From Leptobrachium leishanense (Eukaryota > Chordata > Amphibia > Anura > Megophryidae), in contig CM019064.1 in NCBI GenBank assembly GCA_009667805.1, positions 268,627,662-268,691,661 of the forward strand: a stretch of DNA of 64,000 nt, written 5' to 3'. A program made the translations under genes and the position numbers. Below, in pieces: positions 10,192-20,231 of the stretch; the first letter of the stretch is position 1, and each line of letters begins with the position of its first letter. A model generated the notes under the pieces. It was not told the origin of the DNA and searched no databases. It saw nothing but the letters and a program-made list of their open reading frames with translations.

Positions 10192-11266
10192 TGTAGCGCT
10201 GTGGTAAAATCTTGCTGTGGCAGTACCTATTTTTGGCCACAAGATGGAGACTATCGCGATCAGAGATACTGGATATTGGGACTACAATGCCCGGCATGCT
10301 TTGCAAGAAGACAGGAAGTGGGTGGGGACTGGAGACTTACATCCTCTGCCTCGTGGAGAAAGTTCCAGAGCGCGCCAGGGAAGCAGAGAAAGCAGACGCA
10401 CCGAGGAGATCGCGGGAGAATCTAGGCCCAAAGCCCAAGGGAGACCTGTTGTTCCGGTTTTGGGTCACCTAGCCTGAGGAGAAGGAGACTCGCCCAGCGC
10501 CCAGACACTGCTGCAGACCGGCGGAATCGAGCGGAGAGCAGGCGGTGAGCTGGACAAGCGGCGTAAAGCTAGATAACGGATCCGGCCGCTAGTATCCCCA
10601 GTCAAAATCCGGAGGAGAGACGTCCTGGGTCAGCGGAGCCTAAAGAAATCGTCGGATGGGTGAGAGGCCTCCAAGGCTGTTTTATGATTAAAGGACGCTC
10701 TGCTGTTTTCTCTTTAAAGTCCACAGGGCCCCAACTGACTAGTCGAAGACCTTCCTTTAATAAACTCACTGGCCAGTTGAACAGTACCCGGGTACCACAC
10801 ACACACAGATAAATTTTTCACATTCTGGGACTTAACCTGTGCAGGACTCATTTCCTTTTGCGAATCGGAACGGGGGTTAAAGACAAAGATACGTTCCGAA
10901 TACATTTTTCTCTTTTTCCGCTGCGCGTTTGCCGTAATACGAAGGGATTGTATGTTTGGGGTTTTGCTACGTGTCCCTTTTTCTGAACTATCGGGAAATT
11001 GCATTGCTTTTATGTTCGGTTGCGAATATTTTATTTTCCGAAATAAGAAGCCTCGTGTTTCGTTTCTTTTCCGCTACGCGTTTTACCGGGATACGAAAAT
11101 ACTGTAATAATACTTGTGAATACCGTGTCTCAACATCTGCTCAAATATTTTAGTAAACTATATAAATATAAAAACTCACAACTGTGTTGGAGTATATTTA
11201 TTCCCTAGTGCGGGGAGACTGACCCGTGGTTCATTTTCAGCGGCTCCTCCGGGAGTGAGCGCTACA
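10192..11266. mobile_element. Solo LTR, 1.07 kb, copy 1
   Basis: A 1,075-bp insertion in the LINE. It begins TGTAGCGCTGTGG and ends AGTGAGCGCTACA, with a 4-bp duplication TGAT (10188-10191 and 11267-11270). It has TG...CA ends with 9-bp inverted terminal repeats and an AATAAA signal in TTTAATAAACTCACTGG (about 10757). A closely similar copy sits at 47869-48923. Four-bp duplications are typical of gamma-type endogenous retrovirus LTRs, but no internal region exists here to confirm the class. Confidence 0.75.
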
Positions 11267-11270
11267 TGAT

Positions 11271-11690
11271 TTTGCCCAGGGAGGTGTAGATAAGAGAAGA
11301 TAAGAGGATCTAGGACAGAGCCTTGAGGTACACCAACTGATAAAGGCAATGAAGAGGAGGAGTTACCAGCAAAGGACACAGAGAAAGACCTGATAGACAG
11401 TTAAGAGTGAATCCAAGAGAGCGCAGTGTCACAGAGACAAAGAGAGCTGAGAGTCTGTAGAAGGAGGGCGTGATCGACAGTGTCGAAAGCAGCCGAGAGG
11501 TCAAGCAGGATGAGAATAGAATAGTGGCCATGGTTTTTAGCAGTTAGGAGGTCGTTGGTGACTTTGCTGAGGGCAGTTTTGGTTGAATGTAGTGGACGGA
11601 AGCCTGATTGTAGGGGGTCAAGTAGGGAATTAGAGGACAAGAAGAGGGAAAGACGGTTGAAAACTGGTTTTTCCAGGAGCTTAGAGGAAT
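11271..11690 (-). mobile_element. L2/CR1-like LINE, 5' remaining segment
   Basis: Minus-strand translation carries early reverse-transcriptase motifs: [37 protein letters not shown] and [13 protein letters not shown]. Joined in order with 9489-10187 and 7992-8350, this is one 5'-truncated LINE interrupted by two LTRs. Frame breaks are present and it is not active. Confidence 0.82.
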
Positions 11691-11694
11691 TGCT

Positions 11695-12208
11695 TTGTAA
11701 TTTACCTACATTTATTTTTGCTCTGTAAGATGTTTTTTTTTTCTTGTTGCATTTCTTTTGTGTAAGTCATTATGCATATTTACCTGTGGTTTGAAGATTA
11801 AATTCAAATATACACAAACATTGCTCAAAGACTACCCGTGACATGCTTCTCTGTATCGGTGACTCATCTCACAATATATGGGAGCCAGCAGTGCTGCTAT
11901 TTACCACCCCTTGTAGAGTGTCCTGGAGTTCATAGGACCCCAAGGAGAACAGAGAGAGCCCTCCATAAAATTACATACACATGGAAGAAAACTGGCAACA
12001 ATTTGTTTACACTGACAAAAGGCAGCAGATTGTGCTGTCCTCTGCATAGGAACCAGAGTTGAATAAACCTTGGACTCGCTCTTTTTTTCTACAGCTGCCT
12101 GTAAATTAGCACTTCCTATAAAAGGCATACAAAGCATAAATTTACAGTGGGCAACTGCAACAGAGGTGTAGGTTTGAGTCTTATGTGGCACAGGATGGGA
12201 GTGGGACC
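11695..12208. other. Non-coding, no recognised element
   Basis: A T-run at about 11730-11740 and AT-rich text lie next to GC-moderate sequence (11840-12180). No terminal repeats or coding signature were seen. Confidence 0.4.
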
Positions 12209-12216
12209 CATTAAAG

Positions 12217-12351
12217 GATGGATTTCAAATTCTGGCCCCCCAGATGTTTCTGAACTACACCACCCATGATTCTCTGTCAATCTATTGCATTCAAAGAATT
12301 CTGGAAATTGTAGGCAATAAACATCTGGGGGGGCAGAGTTTGAGATCCCTG
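12217..12351. mobile_element. Small palindromic hAT-type MITE (family C), copy 1
   Basis: A 135-bp inverted repeat with arms around CCCCCCAGATGTTTCTGAAC and its complement. It is flanked by a perfect 8-bp duplication CATTAAAG (12209-12216 and 12352-12359). The internal loop contains CATGATTCTCTGTCAAT. Relatives lie at 19449, 19594, 29932 and 54301. Confidence 0.75.
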
Positions 12352-12353
12352 CA

Positions 12354-12955
12354 TTAAAGGGTCCCTCTACGTATCCGAACCACTTTAGCTAATCTAAGTA
12401 ATCAGGCTGCTTGCTGACCCCCTCTTTCCTGCTCTTCCTCCCTCTCTGACCCCATTTGGCTGCTACAGGTGTGTGAAGCAGCAGGTTTCTTCTGCCTACA
12501 CAGCTGTCCCTCCCAGGTGAGGTTGGCATTTGAGTCCCCTGCCTTTTGAGGACCAGCTCAGGGACCAATAATTGCAGCACACTTTGCATGCTGACATCAC
12601 CTGGTCTCCGCAATCATCCAAAGAAGCGAGTGCTCGAGGAGACTGGAGTCGTGGGTTGGTCCAACAGTCTGTGGAAGCTGAGCAAGTGCTTGCCAGTCAA
12701 GACGGCTGTGGCGATCAGTGCTGTGTGCGCACACTGTGCATGCGCAGCACTGAACTTGTAAGTTGTGTATTTTGCAAGCGAAAGTTACGTGAGGCGCAAG
12801 TTATGCAATTTACATAAGTAGTTCTAGGAAATTCCAGAATGTGGAAGAGGAGGAGAAGCCCAGCGTACCTGGACAATACGTAAGTGTTTTAACCTAACTT
12901 AATTACTAGTAAAATAATTGTGCAGATGTAGTCAGCACACAGCAGCTTCACAGTT
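12354..12955. repeat. TTAAAGGG-type element, partial, boundaries uncertain
   Basis: The text TTAAAGGGTCCCTCTACG with CCGAACCACTTTAG resembles the start at 54675 (TTAAAGGGGCGCTCTACTC, CTGACCACTTTAG). The remainder is GC-rich with GCATGCGCAGCACTG text but no clear right end. It may be a second TTAA-inserting MITE family. Confidence 0.35.
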
Positions 12956-12960
12956 AGTAA

Positions 12961-13282
12961 CCCTTTAAAACCATAGGACGTGCTATGACATCCGTGCGGC
13001 GGGTGGGTTTTGAAGACACAGGGCATACAGGTACACCCCGCTGACTTCAAAATGGGCCGTCTCAGCCCCTCCCCGTAGCCGGCATGCGCCACACACCATT
13101 AGCTGCAGAGAGACGGCCTGTACTCAGAGCATCCCCCTGCAGCCAATGAAGTACGTCTCGCTTTGGCTGCATGGGCGGGCCAAATTAGAGGCCCGCAACG
13201 GCACCTGTCAGCGAGGCGTATCAGTACACATCGCTGGCGTTAATCCCCACCTGACTGGAGACGTCCACCCATCGTGAAGGGG
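12961..13282. mobile_element. TTAA-flanked (piggyBac-like) MITE, copy 2
   Basis: It opens CCCTTTAAAACCATAGGACG after a degenerate GTAA and closes CGTGAAGGGG before TTAA (13283-13286). The interior shares the family's text: TTTTGAAGAC, GCCGGCATGCGCC and GCAGCCAATGA. Confidence 0.6.
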
Positions 13283-13289
13283 TTAATGG

Positions 13290-13795
13290 TGTATAAAGGA
13301 CGGTTTGTGTTAGGTGGCATGTTGCTTTAAGTAAGACACCCCAACTCTGTAATTGTCACAGCAGGGTCGGCATAGGGCCTGTAGTATTATCTGTTCTGAA
13401 AAGCAGGGGACACAAACCCAGGTCCAATCTACATGTATCTGGTTACTGGATGTAGATACAATAATGTTACTAAATAAAACAGCAAAACTGGACACGTGAA
13501 TACCCGCTGTTGTAAAAACATTGCTGTGGTGAGCAGATCCTGCCACAGACAAAAACACCTATTCTGTCTATATTGGGACAAGGCTCTTTCTCACTCCAAT
13601 AAAGTCAGACAGAAATACACTCCCATGTCCCCTGCCATCTGTCTCATCCACATGCTCCCAGTTGTGCCTGAGTCAATTTCCCATGTGTCAGGCTCACAAC
13701 ACGCTCTTTGATTTCTTTGTCACCAACATGTGTTTTCTCTAATCGGACCCTTTCTTTCTGTAGCAAGCCCTCAGCCCCTATATGTGCCATATACT
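13290..13795. other. Non-coding, no recognised element
   Basis: Mixed-composition sequence without inverted ends. Small frames lack domains. Confidence 0.35.
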
Positions 13796-13799
13796 ATCC

Positions 13800-13995
13800 T
13801 CTATGGTGGCCAAACTATCAAGTCAAAGTGACACATTTTACCCTCACCTCAATGGATCACCTCTTCCTCTTAGATTGTAAGCTCTTGAGCAGTGTCCTCT
13901 CCTCCCATTGTTCTCAGTGCGTCTAACCTGTTTGTTAATTTGGCTTGTTTATTCCTACCTTTTGTACAGCGCTACAGAGTATGCTGGTGTTACAA
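13800..13995 (+). mobile_element. LINE 3' tail (L2/CR1-like)
   Basis: CTCTTAGATTGTAAGCTC is followed by a TTTTGTACAGCGCTACAGAG terminus. The same tail order is found at 58.75-58.88 kb. Only the untranslated 3' end is left. Confidence 0.65.
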
Positions 13996-14295
13996 GGTAA
14001 GTGTAATGATGTTGACAGAGATGCAGGGGCAGTTGGACTTGTGTCTAGTATACCCAGTCAGCATCTAATGCTGGGTGAATTGGCCATGTTGCTTGGAAGT
14101 GAAATGATCTCATTCCCTCACACATAGCCCACAAAAAATGGAGTATATTTTTAGGTAACAGCACAGCAGAGGTGGGGATAAAACAAGACTTCTGGGTCCA
14201 GATATCTGCATGATGCCAGGGTCACCAGAAATACACTGGAAGGAATCTCTTCAATACAAGTTATTCTGTGGACCCTATTCCCACGTGAACACTAA

Positions 14296-14469
14296 AAGGG
14301 TTATTCAGAGAGAGGTGAAAACCAAGAGAATGGCTGGAGAAGTGAAAATTCTAGGTCAAAATAGCCGATTTGGAAAGTGAGATAAATAGAAGAATTTTGA
14401 CTATTTTGACTTAGAATTTTCACTTCTCCAGTCATTCTCCTGAATTTCACCTCCCTCTAAATAACCCTG
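14296..14469. mobile_element. Palindromic MITE family A, copy 3
   Basis: GGGTTATTCAGAGAGAGGTG to CCTCCCTCTAAATAACCCTG with the family's TAGGTCAAAATAGCC arm text. The inverted repeat is slightly asymmetric; the left terminal C is lost. Confidence 0.65.
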
Positions 14470-14474
14470 TAACT

Positions 14475-15685
14475 GTAGCATTCGGATGAGGAAGCGTTAA
14501 CGTCAGGATAAGTAACATTAACGCATGCCCCCTGTTACCTTCCTAAAGCTAATTTGGGAAAAAAAAAATCAGTGCATTGGTGATTGCAAGAGCTTTTGCG
14601 AGCTTACTGTACTTTGTGCATCCTATACTTAACATAGGGAGCACAATCCGTAACTGGCGTTAGGACTTTGTAATACAATACTCATCCTGACGCTGATTAC
14701 CCCACCGATGGGTTAACAGTTTTGTTTTGTTCTTTAGTTTTTTTTCCCGACACCTAGAAGATGGTTCTAAATGATTCCGCTTTACAGAATCATTTAGCAC
14801 CAGCTAAACCCTCCCAATAAATCAGATACACACCTCTCACTCCGCAGCGCGAACAGCAGCCCAATCCGCACTGACTGGCTGCTGGGAGCAGAGTAGGACT
14901 TGGGACAAATAGTCCCCAGTCTCCCTCCACAGTGCTGCGCTACCTCGCGGCCCAACGGTGCAACGCTCCATGGAGCCCTATGGATTCCAGGAAGCGATAC
15001 AGTGACTGCGAGTATCCCAATCTGCTGAATTAGCATCTGCCCCTGGAATATGGTGCTAAAATGGGTACACTACGGGGAAACCTGCAGGTGCAGCTTTTCC
15101 CCATTAGCATCCCCATTTTAGCACCTACCAGGGAATAGTGCCCTGTGTGTATTGAGCAAGCATATCGCATGTATTCAGCATCTATTCAGAATGCATTGGG
15201 CATGGCAGCTTTAATGAGCATCGCTTTTTACTCAGGGGTCAAGTCCAAAAGTGTGGGAACTCTCCGAGGTTACTGTCCCCTTATTATTGCTGATCATCTT
15301 GCACTTAACACAAATTACACACTCAAAGATGATATATTTATGTATCTATGTGGATTTTAGCAGAAATATATGTTAAATCCTCTATTGTGACTTAACAGTG
15401 AAATGTATTATTGAACACCTGAATACAAGCGTTATAGTGAGTGGGACCTATGGGAACTCAGTTCCCTCTGCAGAAATAGTGCAGGAACCCTGTTCCCACA
15501 CGTTCCCCCTAGACTTGGCCTCTGTTTATACTGGTCATAATAACCAAGTTATTTAAGAGTATGGTGAGCATATGTTCAGTATATATTCACCATGCGCTGG
15601 CAGTGCCTAGATATCACCAGTCCCTATAAATTAGGTTTCATAGGTTGAGTTATGCGACAGTCAGGCCTTCCATACACATATGGGG
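14475..15685. other. Non-coding; contains a hairpin
   Basis: Mostly unrecognised. At 15050-15125, GGTGCTAAAATGGG and CCCATTTTAGCACC form an inverted pair around GGAAACCTGCAGGTGCAGC. A comparable hairpin occurs at 51918-51985. No coding signature. Confidence 0.4.
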
Positions 15686-15690
15686 CTATA

Positions 15691-16331
15691 TTACAATCTT
15701 CGCGCAAAACCTCCCGTGCAAAGCGTGAATTTTTGCGCCAAGCGTTAAACTGTTGCGCGCACAAATCACTGCTGGAATTACAATCCTCGCACGTCTTTTC
15801 ATCTGACGATCAATAAAGTGCGCAAACAGGACGCGCCCAAATGCTCGCGCAGTACCGTGGCGTGCAAAAATCAGTGTGCGCAGTTTTTTTTCTCGCGATT
15901 CAGAATTAAGAACCATAATTATCTCCCGTTAAGTTTTTGCGCCTGCCAAAGTCAAGGTGAGTATATATGCTGCATGAATAATAAATGCACACACAACTTC
16001 TCCATTTTATTGGTTTGGTATGAGTAGAATGTGGAACTATACTTTGCTGCATTTTTTTCCCCCCGGTAATTACCGCAAATAGATTGTAATACCATCCACG
16101 TAGCAGCGCACAATGCATTTGCGCTCACAATGTTAAGTATAGGACGCGCGACGTACAGTAAACTCGCGCAGGGTTTGCGCAGGTCCACCCGCGGTAGACG
16201 ATTGTGTGCGGTTGTTGCACTTTGTAATACAGCATTCGGCGTAAAGGGTTTTACCCCCCACGTTAATTTTTTTTGCGCCGGCGCAAACGTTTGTGCGAAT
16301 TTATTGAAAGTTTTGTAATTTGCGATTGTAA
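15691..16331. mobile_element. CpG-rich MITE family D, copy 1
   Basis: The 5' end TTACAATCTTCGCGC pairs with the 3' end TGCGATTGTAA. The interior is rich in GCGCAA and CGCGC steps and contains AATTAAGAACCATAATTATC. Much of this interior recurs at 33.95-34.24 kb. Length is about 640 bp and there is no transposase. The superfamily is not determined. Confidence 0.5.
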
Positions 16332-16589
16332 TTTAGGTCATGGTGTCTGTAAACTAGAAAAGGTTTTATTCTGAGGCATTTTAGGGTTAGGGCCATAGGG
16401 TACGTTGACCATTTTTGGGGTCGGCGCATACATAACATTTATTAGTTACATAAAATGTTTATATTATAAGAAAAACAAAGTGTAGATGGGCTCCTAAAGG
16501 ACAAAGCCAAGAGGCCCCTAGGGTTAAAGTGCTTGGAGCACATGCATGTGAGAAGTTGTGGACTGTCACTCCCATCACTCTCATCCAGC

Positions 16590-16972
16590 CACTAATAATA
16601 ATAATGCTGTGTTGGCTGTCAGGCTTTCCCATAATCCCGTTATCCCAGAGTGCCCAGCGCCCCGGGATGTGTGGGGCCCCTGTGTGACTCCCCCTCCCCC
16701 CGTGCCATGCCTGTGTTCTGGACAGGGGGCCCGGCCTGCCTGTTCTGGGAGACTGTGCCTTTAAAGGGACTGTGCTGCCCGCCCCTCCCCGGTGACCTCA
16801 CAGCTCTGCCTGCATTTCGGCTGGGAAGGGACGGGGAGGCACAGTACGCGGAGCCCCAGCAGCAGCCACCGGACTCCACGGGGGGAGCGCCACAGCACCT
16901 TTGTGGCCCTAAGCAGCGGGGCCCATTCCTCCATTCCTGGCCCTCCGTGTCCCCGCGACTCGCTACCACGCC
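16590..16972 (+). promoter_or_regulatory. CBLB: CBLB promoter-proximal / 5' UTR CpG-rich region
   Basis: GC and CpG content rise sharply against the AT-rich surroundings. No TATA box is seen. An Sp1-type GCCCGCCCCTCCCC lies at about 16777-16790, followed directly by a TGACCTCA motif. The region runs into the CBLB start codon without an obvious splice acceptor, so coding exon 1 probably includes part of the 5' UTR. The transcription start cannot be fixed from sequence alone, and a separate upstream non-coding exon is possible. Confidence 0.55.
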
Positions 16973-17161
16973 ATGGCCAGCAGCAGCGGCGCCAATAGCA
17001 GCGCTGTGACCGGGCGTCTCCCGGGGGCCCGCGGGGCCAACCCTCGCAAGGGCCGCATCCTGGGGCTATTCGATGCCATACAGGACGCGGTGGGACCCCC
17101 AAAACAGGCGGCGGCTGACAGGAGGACGGTGGAGAAGACCTGGAAACTGATGGACAAAGTG
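16973..17161 (+). CDS. CBLB: CBLB, coding exon 1 (N-terminus)
   Basis: Cbl-b is a RING-type E3 ubiquitin ligase that recognises phosphotyrosine on activated receptors and adaptors through its N-terminal tyrosine-kinase-binding domain and limits T- and B-cell signalling in the cytoplasm. This exon encodes residues 1-63. A variable serine/alanine-rich start is followed by [19 protein letters not shown] and [20 protein letters not shown], which are Cbl-b-like rather than c-Cbl-like and lead into the four-helix part of the kinase-binding domain. The start ATG at 16973 has G at -3 and G at +4. The exon ends after codon 63 (phase 0) at the donor GTGAGA (17162). Continuing the frame past the donor would give only a short non-homologous tail, so the splice is required. 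The next exon is 43.3 kb downstream. The first roughly 20 residues differ from the mammalian start as I recall it. Confidence 0.93.
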
Positions 17162-17222
17162 GTGAGAAGGGGAAAGAGGGAGAGGGGACACTGGGTGTGA
17201 GGGGGGGGGGGGGACACTGAGT

Positions 17223-18020
17223 GTGAGAGTGGGGGCTCTAGTTTTGAGAGGGGTCACTGGTTGTGAGGGTGAGTGGGGGTCACTGGTTCTCAGTGGGGTC
17301 ACTGGTTCTCAGTGGGGGTTCTGGTTCTCAGTGGGGTCACTGGTTCTCAGTGGGGGTTCTGGTTCTCAGTGGGGGTTCTGGTTCTCAGTGGGGTCACTGG
17401 TTCTCAGTGGGGGTTCTGGTTCTCAGTGGTGTCACTGGTTCTCAGTGGGGTCACTGGTTCTCAGTGGTGTCACTGGTTCTCAGTGGGGTCACTGGTTCTC
17501 AGTGGGGGTTCTGGTTCTCAGTGGTGTCACTGGTTCTCAGTGGGGGTTCTGGTTCTCAGTGGGGTTCTGGTTCTCAGTGGGGGTTCTGGTTCTAAGTGGG
17601 GTCACTGGTTCTCAGTGGGGGTTCTGGTTCTCAGTGGGGGTTCTGGTTCTCAGTGGGGTCACTGGTTCTCAGTGGGGGTTCTGGTTCTCAGGGGGTTCTG
17701 GTTCTCAGTGGGGTCACTGGTTCTCAGTGGGGTTCTGGTTCTCAGTGGGGTCACTGGTTCTCAGGGGGTTCTGGTTCTCAGTGGTGTCACTGGTTCTCAG
17801 TGGGGTTCTGGTTCTCAGTGGGGGTTCTGGTTCTCAGTGGGGGTTCTGGTTCTCAGTGGGGGTTCTGGTTCTCAGTGGGGTTCTGGTTCTCAGTGGGGGT
17901 CTGGTTCTCAGTGGGGTCACTGGTTCTCAGTGGGGTTCTGGTTCTCAGTTGGGGTTCTGGTTCTCAGTGGGGTCACTGGTTCTCAGTGGGGGTTCTGGTT
18001 CTCAATGGGGTCACTGGTTA
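17223..18020. repeat. 19-bp G-rich minisatellite in CBLB intron 1
   Basis: About 38-40 tandem units of 19 bp in two interleaved variants, GGTTCTCAGTGGGGTCACT and GGTTCTCAGTGGGGGTTCT, with a few one-base length variants. It begins within about 60 bases of the CBLB splice donor. Nineteen is one more than a multiple of three, so each frame cycles through the same peptides, giving long open frames in all three plus-strand frames; these are artefacts. Confidence 0.92.
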
Positions 18021-18500
18021 TGAGTGGAGGGGGCTTGAGGGGTTACAGGTTGTGAGACTGGGGCCTCGGGTTGTGAGAGGGGTCACTGGTTGTGAGGGTG
18101 AGTGGGGGTCACTGGTTAGGAGTGGGGGCTCGATGGGTCACTGGTTGTGAGATAGGGGTCACTGGTGAGTAGGGGGGCTATGGTTGTGAGTAGGGGGGCT
18201 ATGGTTTTGAGAAGGGTCACTGGTTGTGAGTAGGGGGGCTATGGTTTTGAGAAGGGTCACTGGTTGTGAGTAGGGGGGCTATGGTTTTGAGAGGGGTCAC
18301 TGGTTGTGAGATGGGGGCTCTGGTTTTGAGAGGGTCACTGGTTGTGAGATGGGGGCTCTGGTTTTGAGAGGGTCACTGGTTGTGAGATGGGGGCTCTGGT
18401 TTTGAGAGGGTCACTGGTTGTGAGATGGGGGCTCTGGTTTTGAGAGGGTCACTGGTTGTGAGAGTGGGGGTCACTGGTTGTGAGTGGGGTCTGAGGGTTC
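18021..18500. repeat. 37-38-bp minisatellite, adjoining
   Basis: Tandem units built of GGGTCACTGGTTGTGAGA plus GGGGGCTCTGGTTTTGAGA, with an early variant TGTGAGTAGGGGGGCTATGG (18155-18290). The composition is related to the 19-bp array and to the first 100 bases of the intron, implying expansion from local sequence. Several units contain GTGAGT, a splice-donor-like hexamer. Confidence 0.85.
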
Positions 18501-18504
18501 AGTT

Positions 18505-19440
18505 TTCTTTGCCCCCTTGGGTGGTGACTGCTTTCATACAGTGAGAGGCCATATGTATTGGTTTCTATAGTTTCACCAACAAAGTGTCATTAACCCCTGA
18601 GCTGCCGCATGCCCCTGTACAGATCACACGCAAACAGGCTCTGGCAAAGTATGTGAATCTAGCATAAGTTTGGAAAGGTGAGATCTTTAAACTCTGGTTG
18701 GATCTAGAGCTTGTCGAGTTCAATCTCTCCAGGCTCCTGGAGATAAACATTATGCCTATTTATAGAGTATTTTAGTGGACTGTAAATAAATCTATAAATC
18801 TACATAGTTGGTATGAGCCTTAGAGGGCATGTAAAGTAATAATGCTGCATATAAATGAGCTTCCCTTTAATGAAAGCCATGTATTAGGAGTCAGTACACA
18901 TCTCTGCCCAGCTCTCTGATCCCAGTAATTAGTGCCAGTGGACTTGTGCTGGGTCTGGATCCAGAAGGGATGTATTAGCAATAGCCCAGGGCAGTTGCTG
19001 TTGCAGTAAGGGGTCCATATGTTGGCCAGTCCTTGAAGGGGTCTGAGGGGGGGGAGGGGGTTCACTTAAATCTGCATGAGGTATCCAGCTGCGTTTTTTC
19101 TGAGAATTTACCAGTAACTAGTTGTAACATGCATGATACTTATTTATCTATTTTTTTTTTCATGGCAATGTTTGCTTATCTTGGGAAATCGCTGTTCTTC
19201 TGTGAAGGCCTGTAGTGCTACCAACAAATGTAGTAAATAAAGGTCTTCTTAAAAAAAAAAATACTATATACTGCCTTTTTAAAGCCAGATAAACAAAACA
19301 CAAAGTTATCATTGTGGGAAATACAAGTGTTACATTCTTCAATGTTTACACACATGGAGAAAACGCATGCTGCTTAGAAACAAAGTGCAGAAATAGAAAA
19401 CCCTTATAGAAGTATACAATGAGAAGACTCCAGGGCATTC
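18505..19440. other. Intron sequence, no recognised element
   Basis: Unremarkable intronic DNA with A/T runs (19148-19158 and 19250-19261). No element ends or coding text were seen. Confidence 0.4.
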
Positions 19441-19448
19441 ATTCTCAA

Positions 19449-19582
19449 GATCAGGGGTGTCTGCCCTCCTCTCTCCAGATGTTGGTAAGCTACAACTCTC
19501 ATGATTCTCTGGCAATTTATTGCATTTGAAGATTCTTGAGAATTGTAGGAAATCAACAACTGGGGGCTGGATTTGTACATCT
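19449..19582. mobile_element. Small palindromic hAT-type MITE (family C), copy 2
   Basis: 134 bp flanked by a perfect 8-bp duplication ATTCTCAA (19441-19448 and 19583-19590). Its arms are CTCTCCAGATGTTGGTAAGC and a complementary copy, around CATGATTCTCTGGCAAT. Confidence 0.7.
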
Positions 19583-19593
19583 ATTCTCAAAAC

Positions 19594-19711
19594 AAAGGTG
19601 CAGCAACATTGCCCCCATGATGTTTTGGAACCACGTCTCCCATGATGCTCAAAGCCACATGGGAGATGTAATTCCAAAACGACTGGATGGCCAAGGATGC
19701 GGACACCTGAT
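19594..19711. mobile_element. Small palindromic hAT-type MITE (family C), copy 3
   Basis: An inverted repeat of GATGTTTTGGAACCACGTCT with its complement around CATGATGCTCAAAGCCAC, running from AAGGTGCAGCAACATTG to GGATGCGGACACCTGA. It lies directly next to copy 2. No clear duplication was found. Confidence 0.5.
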
Positions 19712-19830
19712 ATAAACTCTTAAGTTTATCTGAGCTGGGCTCTTGACACTTCCCGTGTAATTCCTGACATTATACATTCCAATACAATATTGTTATGCAA
19801 GCTAATTAAAGTTGGTGCTATGTAAACTAT

Positions 19831-20012
19831 CAGGGTTATTCAGATAGCGGTGAAAAGCAGGAGAATGACTGGAGAATGGAAAATTCGAGGTCAAAATAGC
19901 CGATTTGGAAAGTGAAATAAATGGGAGAATTTTTCTGGTTTGGCTACTTTGACCTAGTCTTTTCCATTCTCCAGTCATTCTCCTGATTTTCACCTCTCTC
20001 TGAATAACCCTG
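19831..20012. mobile_element. Palindromic MITE family A, copy 4
   Basis: CAGGGTTATTCAGATAGCGG to CTCTCTGAATAACCCTG, 182 bp, with a perfect 3-bp duplication TAT (19828-19830 and 20013-20015). This is the best-preserved family-A copy. Confidence 0.75.
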
Positions 20013-20149
20013 TATAAGTTTGACAGTTTCACAAACTTTCAGATATCTGCTTCTGCTGTTAATTGGAAGGTGAAACAAACAATCCAGTTAGAAGCAATTT
20101 CGGAACACACATACACTCACGTACAAGTGACATACGTGTGTAGAAGGTT

Positions 20150-20229
20150 GTTTTTTTTTATTTTTTGTTTTTGAGGAAGGGTGCATTGTGATTTCTCTCG
20201 TTTTCAAGTATGTCCTGGGTGGCGAGTTA
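20150..20229 (-). repeat. SINE fragment
   Basis: GTGATTTCTCTCGTTTTCAA and ATGTCCTGGGTGGCGAG match the 3' half of the SINE at 1.8 kb. A poly-T tract (20150-20175) marks the tail, so the SINE is on the minus strand and 5'-truncated. Confidence 0.55.
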
Positions 20230-20231
20230 TG

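Noticed and set aside
16973..17200. Reading CBLB exon 1 on to the stop at 17200 as a 75-residue protein
   Set aside because: The last 12 codons are intronic; the donor GTGAGA and the downstream exon restore the conserved sequence.
17223..18150. Open frames of 110-266 codons in all three plus frames with repeated SGGSGSQWG-like peptides
   Set aside because: They arise from a 19-bp tandem repeat whose length is not a multiple of three; the same peptides appear in every frame.
17223..18500. CRISPR-like array
   Set aside because: Units are contiguous tandem repeats with no unique spacers, and the genome is a vertebrate.
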